Shown: piece by piece, positions 9,027 to 17,543 of the stretch
How positions within the stretch are numbered: position 1 is the stretch's first letter
Layout: each line of letters begins with the position of its first letter
Origin: Alphaproteobacteria bacterium HGW-Alphaproteobacteria-13
GTDB taxonomy: Bacteria > Pseudomonadota > Alphaproteobacteria > Sphingomonadales > Sphingomonadaceae
DNA length: 23,249 bases
Reading direction: 5' to 3'
NCBI GenBank assembly: GCA_002842935.1
Contig: PHEM01000012.1
Location: 1-23,249 of the forward strand
Program-made: the position numbers and the translations under genes
The notes under the pieces: generated by a model
Told to the model about the DNA's origin: nothing
Seen by the model: the letters and a program-made list of their open reading frames with translations, nothing else
Databases searched by the model: none

Positions 9027-9957
9027 CGATGCGAAAACCGCCGCCGAAGCGCAGGCGATCGACTGGATCATCCGCCAGCGCGACCCCGCGTTCGACGACT
9101 GGGACGGGTTCGCCGACTGGCTGGCCGAGAATCCCGAGCATGCGTCGCTTTATGACGCCCTCGCGACGTTCGACGCGGATATCGCGGCCTTGCGGCCCGA
9201 GGAGGCGCGGCCAGCGGTCGTCATCACTCCCGACAGCCCGCGCCGTCCGTCACGGCGCACCTGGTTCGGCGGCGCGGTCGCGGCGGCGCTGGTCGCTGCT
9301 ATCGCCCTGCCCCGGCTGGATCTGTTCGCCGATCCGAACCGTGTCGAGACCGCCGCCGGCGAGCATCGCACCGTCGCGCTGGCCGATGGCTCGAAGATCG
9401 AGGTCAACGGGGCTTCGGTCGTGATACTCGACAAGGACCGGCCGCGCTTCGCAAGGCTCGAATCCGGCGAGGCGATGTTCCATGTCGTCCACCGGGAAAG
9501 CGATCCGTTCGTCGTCGAAGCGGGCGGCGCGCGCATCGTCGATCTCGGCACGGCGTTCAACGTGGTTCGCCGCGATGGCGGCACATCGGTCGCGGTATCG
9601 GAGGGCATCGTCCTCTATGACACACGGCGCGACAAGGTTCGTGTCGAAGCGGGTCAGGCCATCGACGCGGGCGATGGCGATACCGGGCCGCCGCAGGTCC
9701 GCCCGATCGATGTCGCCAATGTCGGCGGCTGGCGCACCGGCCTGCTGGTCTATAATGACGCGCCGCTGGGCGTCGTCGCGGAAGATCTGAAGCGCACGGC
9801 CGGAATCGACATCGCGGTCGCCCCGGAAGCGGCGGGCCGCTCGTTCCGCGGCGCGCTGATCATCGACAAGGACAGGTCGCGGACCGTCGCCGACCTCGCG
9901 GCGCTGTCGGGTACCAAAGCCCGGCGGCAGGGCGACGGCTGGGTGCTGACGCGCTGA
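9019..9957 (+). CDS. FecR-family anti-sigma/signal relay protein
   Basis: Inner-membrane regulator of 312 residues that binds the adjacent sigma factor in the cytoplasm and senses the receptor's signalling domain in the periplasm. The cytoplasmic N-terminus (about 1-80) contains the FecR N-terminal motif WLAENPEHASLYDAL. One membrane segment lies at about 82-99 (WFGGAVAAALVAAIALP). The periplasmic FecR domain (about 105-200) has the typical GEHRTVALADGSKIEVNGAS and VDLGTAFNV motifs. The C-terminal part (about 245-312; LGVVAEDLKRTAGIDIAV) resembles the STN-like end of these proteins. ATG 9019 overlaps the sigma gene by eight bases and has GCGGAGG upstream. The receptor gene starts two bases after this stop codon. 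Confidence 0.93.
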   Translation: MHDDAKTAAEAQAIDWIIRQRDPAFDDWDGFADWLAENPEHASLYDALATFDADIAALRPEEARPAVVITPDSPRRPSRRTWFGGAVAAALVAAIALPRLDLFADPNRVETAAGEHRTVALADGSKIEVNGASVVILDKDRPRFARLESGEAMFHVVHRESDPFVVEAGGARIVDLGTAFNVVRRDGGTSVAVSEGIVLYDTRRDKVRVEAGQAIDAGDGDTGPPQVRPIDVANVGGWRTGLLVYNDAPLGVVAEDLKRTAGIDIAVAPEAAGRSFRGALIIDKDRSRTVADLAALSGTKARRQGDGWVLTR

Positions 9958-9959
9958 TC

Positions 9960-12449
9960 ATGGCGGGCTGGCGACCGTCCCTGCTGGCCCTTGCGCTGAT
10001 CGGCCTGGCGGCACAGGCCGTCGCGGCGGAGGAACGCGCGTTCGATGTCCCCGGCGGCGCCTTGTCGACCGCCCTTCCGCAGTTGAGCCGTCAGGCAGGT
10101 GTCAGCATCAGCGTCGCCGACGGGCAGCTCTGGCAGGCCGACGTGCGTCCCGTTCGGGGGCGCATGGACGTCGAGGATGCGCTGAAGCGGCTGCTGGCGG
10201 GAACCGGCGCGCGGGCGGTTCGCGTCAACGGCACGAGCTGGCGGATCGAGCGTAGCCCGCCGCTGCCCCGGCAAGTCCGGCGTGCCGCGCCAAGCGCTTC
10301 GCCACAGCGGCGGGCACGCGAACCCGCGCGCGATGTCGTCGCCGCGGCGCAGGACGAGATCGTCGTTACCGCGAGCAAGACCGACCTTCCCTATGCGCGT
10401 TTCGCGGGCGTCGTCACGCGTCTGGACGGCGACGATCTGGCCTTTGGAGGCGAGCGCGGGACGGAATCGATCCTGTCGCGCGTCGCCACCATATCTTCGA
10501 CTCACCTCGGATCGGGACGCAACAAGCTGTTCATTCGCGGTCTCGCCGATTCCAGCTTCACGGGACCGACGCAGGCGACCGTGGGCCAGTATCTCGGCGA
10601 TATTCGCCTCAGTTATAACGCGCCCGATCCCGACCTTCGGCTCTATGACATCGACAGCGTCGAGATATTGGAGGGACCTCAAGGGACGCTCTATGGCGCG
10701 GGGTCGCTCGGCGGCATCATCCGCACCCTTCCCAGGGCGCCCGATCCGCGGCAAAGCTCGGTGCAGGCGGTCGCGGGCCTTTCGCTGGTCCAGCACGGCG
10801 ATCCCGGCGGCGACGGCGCGGGAATCGCGAATCTTCCCGTCGGCGACCGCCATGCGCTGCGCCTCGTCGGCTATATGATCTCCGACGGCGGCTATATCGA
10901 CAACCCGCTCACGGGCCAGAAGGACGTGAACCGGGTCCATGTTCGCGGCGGGCGCGGGACGTTCCGGCTCGACCCCGGTGACGATTGGACCATCGACATC
11001 GGCGGCGTCTATCAGGCGATCACATCCGACGACGCGCAATATGCCGACAAGGACGGCGCGCCGCTCACGCGCCGCTCGATGGTTCAGCAGAATGCGACCG
11101 CGCGTTACGCCATGGGTTCGATCGTCGTGATGAAGGATTGGGGCGCTCTGCATTTCCAGTCGTCGAACGCCTATGTCGATCACCGCCTGTTCGAACGGTT
11201 CGACGCCAGCCTGCCGACCGCCACGCGGCCGGGGAATGATGGCGATCCCGGCGCCATTGTCGGGGCCGTCGATGTCGTGGATCTGTTCGCCCCGCTCGAG
11301 GTTGTGCCGATGACCGGCGTGCCGAGAGTGCTGGACCAGCGCAACCGGACACGGATGTTCGTCAGCGAAAACCGGCTTTCGCGACCCTATCACGACGGGT
11401 TCGGGTGGGTGATCGGCGCGAGTTTCATCGACAATCGCGCGCGGCAGGATCGCGAATATGCCTATGGCCCGCTTCGCGCGATCCTGCCCGGCGTGACCAA
11501 CAGGATCACCGAAGTCACGGGCTATGCCGAAGCGACCGTCGAACTCCTGCCCGATCTGATGGCATCGGGCGGTCTTCGCCTGTCGCGCGCCCGGCTGGGC
11601 GGCGCGGCCGAAGGCGTGCCCTTCGCGCTGGCGCAGGCGAACCGTGCGACCACCGCGTCGCGTACCGAAACCGATCTCCTCTCCTCCTTCTCCCTGCTTG
11701 CGGCGCCACTCGACAATGTCCGGGTCTACGCACGCTATCAGGAAGGTTTCCGCCCCGGCGGGCTGGCGGTCGACGGCCGTTTCGTGCAGCGCTTTCACAA
11801 TGACCGCGTCCGCACATGGGAAGCGGGCATGCGCCTCGGCGACAAGGAGCGCGGCCTGCTCGACGCGAGCCTGTCGGTCTCGCACACGCGCTGGCGCGAT
11901 ATCCAGGCCGATTTCATCGACAGCAACGGCTTTCCGACCACCGCCAATATCGGCGACGGCCGGATCACCAGCGTATCGGGCGCGGTCGCGATCCGGCCGA
12001 CGTCGGCGCTGACCTTCGATTTCGGCGCGGTCTATAATCACAGCCGGGTCGACGATCTCTCGCTGCAGATCCGGCCGATATTCGATATCGCGCCCGCGCG
12101 CCTCGGCCGCATCCCGAATGTCGCGAGCCACGCGGTTCGGGGAGCGGTGACATATGCCACGATGGTCGGTGACGAGGATGTCCGGATCAACGGCTGGGCC
12201 AATTATATCGGTCCGTCGCGGCTCGGGATCGGGCCGGTGCTGGGCGAAAGCCAGGGCGACTATGTCGATACCGGAATCGCCATGCGCGTCGGCAACGCGC
12301 GGCGCGGCCTGTCGCTGACGTTCACCAATTTGTTCGATTCACGCGGAAACCGTTTTTCGCTGGGAACCCCGTTCGTCGAAGGGAATGAGGGATTCATGAC
12401 CCCGCTGCGTCCGCGTACGCTCCGCCTCGGCATCGACGTCGCCTATTAG
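9960..12449 (+). CDS. TonB-dependent outer-membrane receptor with STN signalling domain
   Basis: Outer-membrane transporter/transducer of 829 residues that takes up a large substrate with TonB energy and signals its presence. A signal peptide ending near AQAVAA is followed by an STN domain at about 28-100 (FDVPGGALSTALPQLSRQAG). A Pro/Arg-rich linker leads to a TonB-box-like DEIVVTASK near residue 132 and a plug domain with the conserved IRGL and VEILEGPQGTLYG segments. The beta-barrel runs to a final aromatic residue (RLGIDVAY), as needed for assembly. The substrate cannot be told from sequence; catecholate or other siderophores, haem-like compounds and oligosaccharides all fit. Its STN domain and tight linkage to fecR and the sigma gene make it the sensor of the circuit. 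The gap to fecR is two bases. Confidence 0.94.
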   Translation: MAGWRPSLLALALIGLAAQAVAAEERAFDVPGGALSTALPQLSRQAGVSISVADGQLWQADVRPVRGRMDVEDALKRLLAGTGARAVRVNGTSWRIERSPPLPRQVRRAAPSASPQRRAREPARDVVAAAQDEIVVTASKTDLPYARFAGVVTRLDGDDLAFGGERGTESILSRVATISSTHLGSGRNKLFIRGLADSSFTGPTQATVGQYLGDIRLSYNAPDPDLRLYDIDSVEILEGPQGTLYGAGSLGGIIRTLPRAPDPRQSSVQAVAGLSLVQHGDPGGDGAGIANLPVGDRHALRLVGYMISDGGYIDNPLTGQKDVNRVHVRGGRGTFRLDPGDDWTIDIGGVYQAITSDDAQYADKDGAPLTRRSMVQQNATARYAMGSIVVMKDWGALHFQSSNAYVDHRLFERFDASLPTATRPGNDGDPGAIVGAVDVVDLFAPLEVVPMTGVPRVLDQRNRTRMFVSENRLSRPYHDGFGWVIGASFIDNRARQDREYAYGPLRAILPGVTNRITEVTGYAEATVELLPDLMASGGLRLSRARLGGAAEGVPFALAQANRATTASRTETDLLSSFSLLAAPLDNVRVYARYQEGFRPGGLAVDGRFVQRFHNDRVRTWEAGMRLGDKERGLLDASLSVSHTRWRDIQADFIDSNGFPTTANIGDGRITSVSGAVAIRPTSALTFDFGAVYNHSRVDDLSLQIRPIFDIAPARLGRIPNVASHAVRGAVTYATMVGDEDVRINGWANYIGPSRLGIGPVLGESQGDYVDTGIAMRVGNARRGLSLTFTNLFDSRGNRFSLGTPFVEGNEGFMTPLRPRTLRLGIDVAY

Positions 12450-12545
12450 GTGCTTAGCGCCGGGTAGCCAAGCCGCGGCGCCGGCCCGGAGGATCGCGGA
12501 CGACGTGGCCAAACCACGCCCGCAGTTCTCTCTTTTGTTCAGGAA

Positions 12546-12622
12546 TGGCGCACCCGGAACGATTCGAACGTCCGACCCCCAGATTCGTAGTCTGGTGCTC
12601 TATCCAGCTGAGCTACGGGTGC
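12546..12622 (-). tRNA. tRNA-Arg (anticodon ACG)
   Basis: A 77-base cloverleaf including an encoded CCA end. The acceptor stem GCACCCG pairs with CGGGTGC. The D arm contains GCTCAGCTGGATAGAGC. The anticodon stem CCAGA/TCTGG holds loop CTACGAA with anticodon ACG (A34 expected to be edited to inosine). The T arm is GGACG-TTCGAAT-CGTTC, and the discriminator base is G. It lies 54 bases downstream of ppdK on the same strand. Confidence 0.97.
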
Positions 12623-12638
12623 GTGGAGACGCGCCTTT

Positions 12639-12669
12639 AAGGGGCTGCGCGACAACGCGCAACCCCCTT
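12639..12669. terminator. Hairpin between ppdK and tRNA-Arg
   Basis: AAGGGGCTGCGCG and CGCGCAACCCCCTT pair around ACAA with one bulge, seven bases after the ppdK stop. No T-run follows on the minus strand, so termination between ppdK and the tRNA is possible but not assured; it may instead mark a processing site. Confidence 0.4.
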
Positions 12670-12676
12670 TGGGCGA

Positions 12677-15334
12677 TTATTTTCGCAGCGCCGCCTGCGC
12701 CGCCGCGAGGCGCGCGATGGGCACGCGGTAGGGCGAGGCGCTGACATAGTCGAGTGCGGTCTTCTCGCAGAAATGGATGCTCGGCGCGTCGCCGCCATGC
12801 TCGCCGCAAATGCCCATCTTGATGCCGGGGCGCGTCCCCCGGCCGCGCTCCGCCGCCAGTTCGATGAGCTGGCCGACACCCTCGACATCGAGGCTGACGA
12901 ACGGGTCGGTGACGAAGATGCCCTTGTCGACATATTGCGTCAGGAAACGGCCCGCGTCGTCGCGGCTGATGCCGATCGTCGTCTGCGTCAGGTCGTTGGT
13001 GCCGAAGCTGAAGAATTCCGCCGCCTCGGCGATCTCGCCCGCCATCAGCGCGGCGCGCGGCAGTTCGATCATCGTTCCGACCAGATAGGCGATCTCGCGG
13101 CCCTTTTCGGCGAACACCGCCTTGGCCGCCGCGTCGACGACCGCCTTCATCAGGTCGAACTCGCGGCGCGTGGCGACGAGCGGGATCATCACTTCGGGAA
13201 TCGGCGCCGCGCCCGTCTCGGCGGCAACGTCGCACGCCGCCTCGAAGATCGCGCGCGCCTGCATTTCGTATATTTCGGGATAGCTGACGCCCAGGCGGCA
13301 ACCGCGATGGCCGAGCATCGGGTTGAATTCGTGCAGTTCGTTGGCGCGCGCCTTCAGCGTCTCGATGCCGACGCCCGCCGCCGCCGCGACCTCGGCGAAA
13401 TCCTCTTCGCGCGTCGGCAGGAATTCGTGCAGCGGCGGGTCGAGCAGGCGGATGGTGACGGGCAGCCCCGCCATCACGCGGAAGATCGCGGCGAAATCAC
13501 CGCGCTGTTCGGGCAGCAGCTTGGCGAGCGCGGCGCGGCGGCCGTCCTCGCTGTCGGCCAGGATCATCTCGCGCACCGCCGTGATGCGCGCGGCGTCGAA
13601 GAACATATGCTCGGTGCGGCACAGCCCGATGCCCTCCGCGCCGAAATCGCGCGCGACCTGCGCGTCGGCGGGGGTTTCGGCGTTGGTGCGCACTTTCATG
13701 CGGCGCACCTTGTCGGCCCAACCCATCAGCGTGCCAAAATCGCCGACCAGTTCGGGCAGCAGCGTCGGAACCTCGCCCGCCATCACTTCGCCGGTCGAGC
13801 CGTCGAGCGTCAATATGTCGCCTTCGCGAAGCTCTCGCCCCGCGACGCGCAGCACGCGCGCATGGCCATCGATGGCAAGCCCGCCCGCGCCCGAGACGCA
13901 GGGGCGCCCCATGCCGCGCGCGACCACCGCAGCGTGGCTGGTCATCCCGCCGCGCGCCGTCAAAATGCCCTTGGCGGCGTGCATGCCGTGGATATCCTCT
14001 GGGCTGGTCTCGACGCGGACGAGGATCACCGCCTCACCCATGCCCGCCGCCTTTTCGGCGTTGTCGGCGTCGAACATGATCTTGCCCGACGCGGCGCCGG
14101 GGCTGGCGGGCAGCCCCTTGGTCAGCACGTCGCGCGGCGCCTTGGGATCGAGCGTCGGGTGGAGAAGCTGGTCGAGCGCGCCGGGGTCGACGCGCTGCAC
14201 CGCTTCCTCTTCGCTGATCAACCCTTCGGCGGCCATCTCGACGGCAATGCGGAGCGCCGCCTTGGCGGTGCGCTTGCCCGAACGGGTCTGCAGCATCCAC
14301 AATTTGCCGCGCTCGACCGTGAACTCGATGTCCTGCATGTCGCGATAATGGGTTTCGAGCGTGTCGAAGACGCGGCCCAGTTCCGCGAACGTCTCCGGCA
14401 TCGCCTCTTCCATGGAGAGCGGCTTGGCGCCCGCCTTCTCGCGCGCGACCTTCGTCAGATATTGCGGCGTGCGGATGCCGGCGACGACATCCTCGCCCTG
14501 CGCATTGATCAGCCATTCGCCGTACCAGGCGCGCTCGCCCGTCGCCGGGTCGCGCGTGAAGGCGACGCCCGTGGCCGAGGTGTCGCCCATGTTGCCGAAC
14601 ACCATCGCCTGCACATTGACGGCTGTGCCCCACTCGCCGGGAATGCTGTTCAGGCGGCGATAGACTTTCGCGCGGTCGCTTTCCCAGCTGGCGAAGACGG
14701 CGCCGATCGCGCCCCACAGCTGGTCCTTGGGTTCCTGCGGGAAAGGCGCGCCGGTCTCGCGCGCGACGATCTTGTGATATTCGCCGACCAGCAGCTGCCA
14801 GTCCTCCGCCGACATCTCGGTATCGAGGAAGAATCCCTTGTCTTCCTTGGCGATTTCCAGTGCTTCCTCGAACTCCGCATGGTCGAGACCCATGACGACG
14901 TCGGCATACATCTGGATGAAGCGGCGATAGCTGTCCCACGCGAAGCGCGCATCGCCCGACGCCTCGGCCAGCCCGGCCACGGTCGTGTCGTTGAGTCCGA
15001 GGTTGAGGACCGTGTCCATCATCCCCGGCATCGACACGCGCGCGCCCGAACGCACCGACACCAAGAGGGGGTTCGCGGGATCGCCGAAGCGCTTGCCGGT
15101 GATGCCCTCGATATGGGCGATGCCGCTTACGACATCCTCGGCCAGCCCGGCGGGAAATTGCTCGCCGTTCCGGTAATAGGCCGTGCAGACTTCGGTGGTG
15201 ATCGTGAAACCCGGCGGCACCGGCAGGCCGATCGAGGCCATTTCGGCAAGGTTCGATCCCTTGCCGCCCAGCAATTCCTTCGACCGTTCGCTGGTGGTCG
15301 CGTCGCCACCGAACAGATGCACCATCGTCGTCAT
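12677..15334 (-). CDS. ppdK: Pyruvate, phosphate dikinase
   Basis: Interconverts pyruvate, ATP and phosphate with phosphoenolpyruvate, AMP and pyrophosphate; it links glycolysis and gluconeogenesis in the cytoplasm. It has 885 residues, full length for the bacterial enzyme. The N-terminal nucleotide-binding domain shows LLGGKGSNLAEMASIGLPVP and the SVRSGARVSMPGMMDTVLNL segment. The swivelling domain carries the phosphohistidine site GGMTSHAAVVARGMG (His467, with regulatory Thr465). The C-terminal pyruvate-binding barrel includes FGTNDLTQTTIGISRDDAG and the catalytic cysteine segment GICGEHGGD (Cys843). AGGAG stands before the ATG. It lies 100 bases downstream of glyS on the same strand. Confidence 0.97.
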   Translation of the reverse strand: MTTMVHLFGGDATTSERSKELLGGKGSNLAEMASIGLPVPPGFTITTEVCTAYYRNGEQFPAGLAEDVVSGIAHIEGITGKRFGDPANPLLVSVRSGARVSMPGMMDTVLNLGLNDTTVAGLAEASGDARFAWDSYRRFIQMYADVVMGLDHAEFEEALEIAKEDKGFFLDTEMSAEDWQLLVGEYHKIVARETGAPFPQEPKDQLWGAIGAVFASWESDRAKVYRRLNSIPGEWGTAVNVQAMVFGNMGDTSATGVAFTRDPATGERAWYGEWLINAQGEDVVAGIRTPQYLTKVAREKAGAKPLSMEEAMPETFAELGRVFDTLETHYRDMQDIEFTVERGKLWMLQTRSGKRTAKAALRIAVEMAAEGLISEEEAVQRVDPGALDQLLHPTLDPKAPRDVLTKGLPASPGAASGKIMFDADNAEKAAGMGEAVILVRVETSPEDIHGMHAAKGILTARGGMTSHAAVVARGMGRPCVSGAGGLAIDGHARVLRVAGRELREGDILTLDGSTGEVMAGEVPTLLPELVGDFGTLMGWADKVRRMKVRTNAETPADAQVARDFGAEGIGLCRTEHMFFDAARITAVREMILADSEDGRRAALAKLLPEQRGDFAAIFRVMAGLPVTIRLLDPPLHEFLPTREEDFAEVAAAAGVGIETLKARANELHEFNPMLGHRGCRLGVSYPEIYEMQARAIFEAACDVAAETGAAPIPEVMIPLVATRREFDLMKAVVDAAAKAVFAEKGREIAYLVGTMIELPRAALMAGEIAEAAEFFSFGTNDLTQTTIGISRDDAGRFLTQYVDKGIFVTDPFVSLDVEGVGQLIELAAERGRGTRPGIKMGICGEHGGDAPSIHFCEKTALDYVSASPYRVPIARLAAAQAALRK

Positions 15335-15434
15335 GTCTTACTCCTGCTGCCCCGGGGAGGAGGTTTGGCGGGGAAATAGATAGGCCATCGCGCGGCGTCG
15401 ATTCAGAATTACTTCGCGCGTTATAACCGTAGCG

Positions 15435-17543
15435 TCAGCCCTCGATCCTCGAGAAGTCGGCGACGCCGTGCACCGCGCCGGTAAATCGCGCGAGCAGGCC
15501 CAGCCGCCACGCACGGATCGCGGGATCGGGATCGTTGACCATCACGCCGTCGAAAAAGGCGTCCACCGCCGAACGCAAGGTGGCGAGCGCGGCCATGGCG
15601 TCGGTGAAGCGTTCCTCCGCGACCGCTTTTTGCGCAGCCGGTTCGGCGGCGTCGAGCGCGGCGAGCAAAGCCCGATCCATCTCCGTCGTCCCCGCGAAGG
15701 CGGGGGCCGTCATCGTGGGAGCGATGCCGCCAGAGGTCCCCGCCTTCGCGGGGACGACGTCCTTTTCCGCCTGCTTCAGGATATTCGCCGCGCGCTTGTA
15801 GCCCGCGAGCAGATTGGCGCCATCGTCGCTGGCCATGAAGCCTTGCAGCGCCTGCACGCGGGCGAGCAAGCGGACGAGATCATCCTCGCCTCCCAATGCG
15901 AACACCGCGTCGATCAGGTCGTGTCGGACCCCGGCCTCGCGTTGCTGGACTTTCAGGCGGTCGGCGAAGAAGTCGAGCAGATCGCCCTCGCCCACCGCGA
16001 AACGCAGGCCGTTTTCGGTGACGATACGGATGATGCCGAGCGCGGCGCGGCGCAGCGCGAAAGGGTCTTTCGATCCCGTGGGCTTTTCGTCGATCGCGAA
16101 GAAGCTGCGCAGCGTGTCGAGCTTGTCCGCCAGCGCCACAGCCACCGTCACCGGCGCGGTCGGCACGTCGTCGCCTTGCCCGACCGGCTTGTAATGGTCG
16201 CGGATCGCCTCGGCGACGGCGCCCGGCAGGCCTTCGGCGCGCGCGTAATAGCCGCCCATCAGCCCCTGCAATTCGGGGAACTCGCCGACCATTTCGGTGA
16301 CGAGATCGGCCTTCGCCAGCCGCGCGGCGAGTTCGGCGTGATCGGCCAACTCCGTCGCCTCCGCGCAGGCGGGGGCCGCCGTTGTTGGAGCACGGCCGCC
16401 AGCGGTCCCCGCCTGCGCGGGGACGACAATATTTTCTTCGACCAGCCACCGCGCCAGCTTCGCGACACGCTCCACCTTGTCGGCGACACTGCCGAGCTTT
16501 TCGTGGAAGGTGATGTTCGCCAGTTTCTCGCCATGCTGCGCCAGCGTCTTCTTCTGATCCTGTTCCCAGAAGAATCGCGCGTCGGCGAGGCGCGCGGCGA
16601 GCACCTTACGGTTGCCCGCGACGATCGCCGCGCCGCCGTCGCTCGCGGCGATGTTCGCGGTACAGACAAAGCCGTTGGCCAGCTTTCCGTCGGCGCCGTT
16701 CACGACGAAATATTTCTGGTTCACGCGCGCGCTGAGCTGAATCACTTCCGGCGGCACCGTCAGATAGTCCGCGTCGAAACGCCCGAGCAGCGGCACGGGC
16801 CATTCCGTGAGACCCGCATTCTCGACCACCAGCCCCTCGTCCTCCACCAGCGTCAATCCGGCATCGGCGGCGGCCTTGGCGGCGCCTTCGCGGATGATCG
16901 CCTGGCGTTCGTCCTGATCGACGATGACATGGCAGGCGCGCAGCTTGTCGGCATAATCCGCCGCCGAACCGATGGTGATCTCGCCCGGACAATGGAAGCG
17001 GTGGCCGCGCGTTGCAAAGCCCGACGCGATTCCGCCGATTTTGCACGGCACCAGTTCTTCGCCGAACAGAGCGACGATGCCCGACAGCGGGCGCACCCAG
17101 CGCAGGCTTTCGCTGCTGCTGCTGTCCTTGCCCCAGCGCATCGACTTGGGCCAGGCGAAGGCGCGGACGATCGCCGGGATCGCCTCTGCCAGCACGTCCT
17201 TCGTCGCGCGGCCCGGCTTGTCGATCACCGCGAACCAGATGCCGTCACGGTCCTGAAGCCGATCCTGCGTCAGCCCGGTCTTGCGCAGGAAGCCCTCGAG
17301 CGCCTGCGGCGGCGCGCCGGTGCGCGGGCCTTTCAGTTCCTCGCTGACGGCGGCGGTCGCCTGCGGCAGGTCCTTCGCGATCAGCGCGAGGCGGCGCGGC
17401 GTCGACCAGATCGTCAACGCGCCAACGTCCAGCCCCGCCTCCGTCATCTGGGCGCGAAACAGCTTGTCCAGCTCGGCGCGCGCACCCACCTGCATTCGCG
17501 CGGGGATTTCCTCGCTGCGCAGTTCGAGAAGAAAGTCGGTCAC
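15435..17543 (-). CDS. glyS: Glycyl-tRNA synthetase beta subunit with two repeat-derived insertions
   Basis: Beta chain of the alpha2-beta2 glycyl-tRNA synthetase; it binds tRNA-Gly. The protein has 702 residues and starts TDFLLELRSEEIPARMQVGA after a GTG codon. That GTG (17543) overlaps the glyQ stop by four bases (GTGA). Conserved stretches include IRDHYKPVGQGDDVP, KLDTLRSFFAI and DPFALRRAALGIIRI; the C-terminal DALR-type tRNA-binding part ends the protein. The unusual feature is two Ala/Pro/Gly/Thr-rich segments, about residues 372-398 (VVPAQAGTAGG...) and 594-620 (VVPAKAGTSGG...). Both are encoded by palindromic repeat elements, interrupt otherwise normal sequence, and keep the frame open. 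The first comes before the HAELAARLAKADLVTEMVGE motif; the second comes before the C-terminal domain. Function is presumably retained, since the gene is essential. Confidence 0.96.
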   Translation of the reverse strand: MTDFLLELRSEEIPARMQVGARAELDKLFRAQMTEAGLDVGALTIWSTPRRLALIAKDLPQATAAVSEELKGPRTGAPPQALEGFLRKTGLTQDRLQDRDGIWFAVIDKPGRATKDVLAEAIPAIVRAFAWPKSMRWGKDSSSSESLRWVRPLSGIVALFGEELVPCKIGGIASGFATRGHRFHCPGEITIGSAADYADKLRACHVIVDQDERQAIIREGAAKAAADAGLTLVEDEGLVVENAGLTEWPVPLLGRFDADYLTVPPEVIQLSARVNQKYFVVNGADGKLANGFVCTANIAASDGGAAIVAGNRKVLAARLADARFFWEQDQKKTLAQHGEKLANITFHEKLGSVADKVERVAKLARWLVEENIVVPAQAGTAGGRAPTTAAPACAEATELADHAELAARLAKADLVTEMVGEFPELQGLMGGYYARAEGLPGAVAEAIRDHYKPVGQGDDVPTAPVTVAVALADKLDTLRSFFAIDEKPTGSKDPFALRRAALGIIRIVTENGLRFAVGEGDLLDFFADRLKVQQREAGVRHDLIDAVFALGGEDDLVRLLARVQALQGFMASDDGANLLAGYKRAANILKQAEKDVVPAKAGTSGGIAPTMTAPAFAGTTEMDRALLAALDAAEPAAQKAVAEERFTDAMAALATLRSAVDAFFDGVMVNDPDPAIRAWRLGLLARFTGAVHGVADFSRIEG
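15684..15759. repeat. Palindromic repeat inside glyS, copy B1
   Basis: Two perfect 22-base arms (15684-15705 and 15738-15759), built on CGTCGTCCCCGCGAAGGC, enclose a 32-base loop. The arms match the intergenic elements at 2744 and 21247, but the loop differs from theirs and resembles copy B2. In the glyS frame it reads VVPAKAGTSGGIAPTMTAPA followed by FAGTTE. Confidence 0.9.
16353..16427. repeat. Palindromic repeat inside glyS, copy B2
   Basis: Left arm 16353-16374 and right arm 16407-16427 pair with two mismatches. The loop shares GGAGC, GCCGCCAG and GGTCCCCGCC blocks with copy B1, in the same orientation. In the glyS frame it reads VVPAQAGTAGGRAPTTAAPA followed by CAEATE. Confidence 0.88.

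Noticed and set aside
9750..12131. 793-codon minus-strand frame opposite the TonB receptor
   Set aside because: Antisense of a well-supported receptor gene; no recognisable motif, signal or ribosome site.
5062..12449. Lasso-peptide or other peptide cluster linked to the sigma/FecR/receptor genes
   Set aside because: Some alphaproteobacterial lasso clusters carry similar regulators, but no precursor peptide, cyclase, protease or isopeptidase gene is present here.
12504..12540. Small hairpin CGTGG-CCAAA-CCACG followed by a T-rich stretch after the receptor gene
   Set aside because: The stem is only five base pairs and the T-rich stretch starts ten bases later and is interrupted; not convincing as a terminator.
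12773..15379. Long open frame of 868 codons on the plus strand opposite ppdK
   Set aside because: Arg/His/Asp-rich sequence without domain motifs, typical of an antisense frame in GC-rich DNA; the opposite strand encodes a complete pyruvate phosphate dikinase.
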